This document shows, in pieces, positions 8,571-8,870 of a stretch of DNA of 8,870 nt. Position numbers and translations under genes: made by a program. This DNA is from Clostridiales bacterium UBA4362 (GTDB lineage: Bacteria; Bacillota; Clostridia; TANB77; CAG-508). The stretch is from the NCBI GenBank assembly GCA_002393975.1, contig DGSM01000064.1, forward strand, positions 3,478-12,347, given 5' to 3'. Below the pieces are notes generated by a model. It was given only the letters and a program-made list of their open reading frames with translations, did no database searches and was not told the origin of the DNA. Each line of letters starts with the position of its first letter. Position 1 is the stretch's first letter.

Positions 8571-8870
8571 TTAAGATAAAAGGCTATTATCAATTAACGA
8601 TTTTTGCCCAACCGCATTCTTCTTCGATTTGGCATTTCGGCAACATTTGCAGATTGAATAAAATCCATCTTTACTTGTTTTGTTTTTAGAAAAATATTTG
8701 TTATGCGCAAGTTTGATTTGACCGCATCTACTACATCTTTTATATTGGCCTTTTTTCTCCATTGTATAATAATGATTAAGCCATTCATCTTCAGCAGTAT
8801 CGGCAATTAATTTTGGAATTTTATTACGCCATAATGAAGAGATATATTCAATGCTATGTTTAATACCGAA
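8571..8870 (-). CDS. Zinc-ribbon protein of unknown function (partial, N-terminus beyond right edge)
   Basis: Ninety-nine C-terminal residues are visible, open to the right edge and ending in TAA. The visible part begins with a helical stretch (IEYISSLWRNKIPKLIADTA). A zinc-ribbon-like motif follows: YKRCSRCGQIK, then YFSKNKTSKDGFYSICKCC. The motif is C-x2-C, 24 residues, C-x-CC, close in spacing and flanking residues to the finger of the next gene. The tail is basic and then polar. Short fingers of this type are common in small phage DNA-binding proteins and HNH-like proteins, but no HNH catalytic motif is visible in this fragment. ATG 8762 could start a 63-residue protein. However, the frame stays open upstream with protein-like composition and no good Shine-Dalgarno is seen before 8762, so I treat this as the end of a longer gene. 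It has no TAG in the visible part. Confidence 0.6.
   Translation of the reverse strand, partial: FGIKHSIEYISSLWRNKIPKLIADTAEDEWLNHYYTMEKKGQYKRCSRCGQIKLAHNKYFSKNKTSKDGFYSICKCCRNAKSKKNAVGQKSLIDNSLLS

Noticed and set aside
8568..8577. Ten-base palindrome ATCTTAAGAT at the end of the first gene
   Set aside because: It is too short and AT-rich for a terminator, has no T-run, and overlaps the stop codon just ahead of the next gene's ribosome binding site. A chance occurrence is likely.

Overview
The window is a tightly packed, AT-rich block of tailed-phage (Caudoviricetes) head and packaging genes. All genes lie on the minus strand and read from the right edge to the left edge. Its main property is that TAG is not a stop codon here. 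Five genes appear broken under the standard code, but all five become full-length, recognisable proteins when 28 in-frame TAG codons are read through. Every gene end visible in the window uses TAA (six genes) or TGA (one, the portal), and none uses TAG. The pattern fits a TAG-to-glutamine recoded phage (translation table 15), a code known from some gut phages. The shared Firmicutes-like Shine-Dalgarno sequences (AAAGGAGGT, GGAGGA, AAGGAG) suggest a Gram-positive host, but that is inference. I cannot place the phage in a genus.

Gene order in the direction of transcription is: (1) the C-terminal part of a zinc-ribbon protein entering from the right edge; (2) a 419-residue zinc-finger protein in the small-terminase position; (3) the 584-residue large terminase, TerL, started by TTG directly after the TAA of gene 2; (4) a 118-residue PD-(D/E)XK-like nuclease; (5) the 543-residue portal, also started by TTG; (6) a 520-residue fusion of prohead protease and scaffold; (7) a 255-residue unrecognised protein in the decoration or head-accessory position; (8) the HK97-fold major capsid protein, running off the left edge. 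Gaps between genes are 0 to 20 bases, so the block is probably one late operon. No stretch over 300 bases is non-coding. I saw no internal promoter, terminator, tRNA, IS element or CRISPR array.

Together these genes make the prohead (portal, protease-scaffold, capsid protein, accessory protein) and fill it with DNA (terminase). TAG use falls along the operon: it is dense in the packaging genes, sparse in the portal, limited to the first 40% of the protease-scaffold gene, and absent from the last two genes. Those two genes should be the most highly expressed, and the capsid gene uses CAG for most of its glutamines. This gradient and the recoding itself are the most interesting things in the window.
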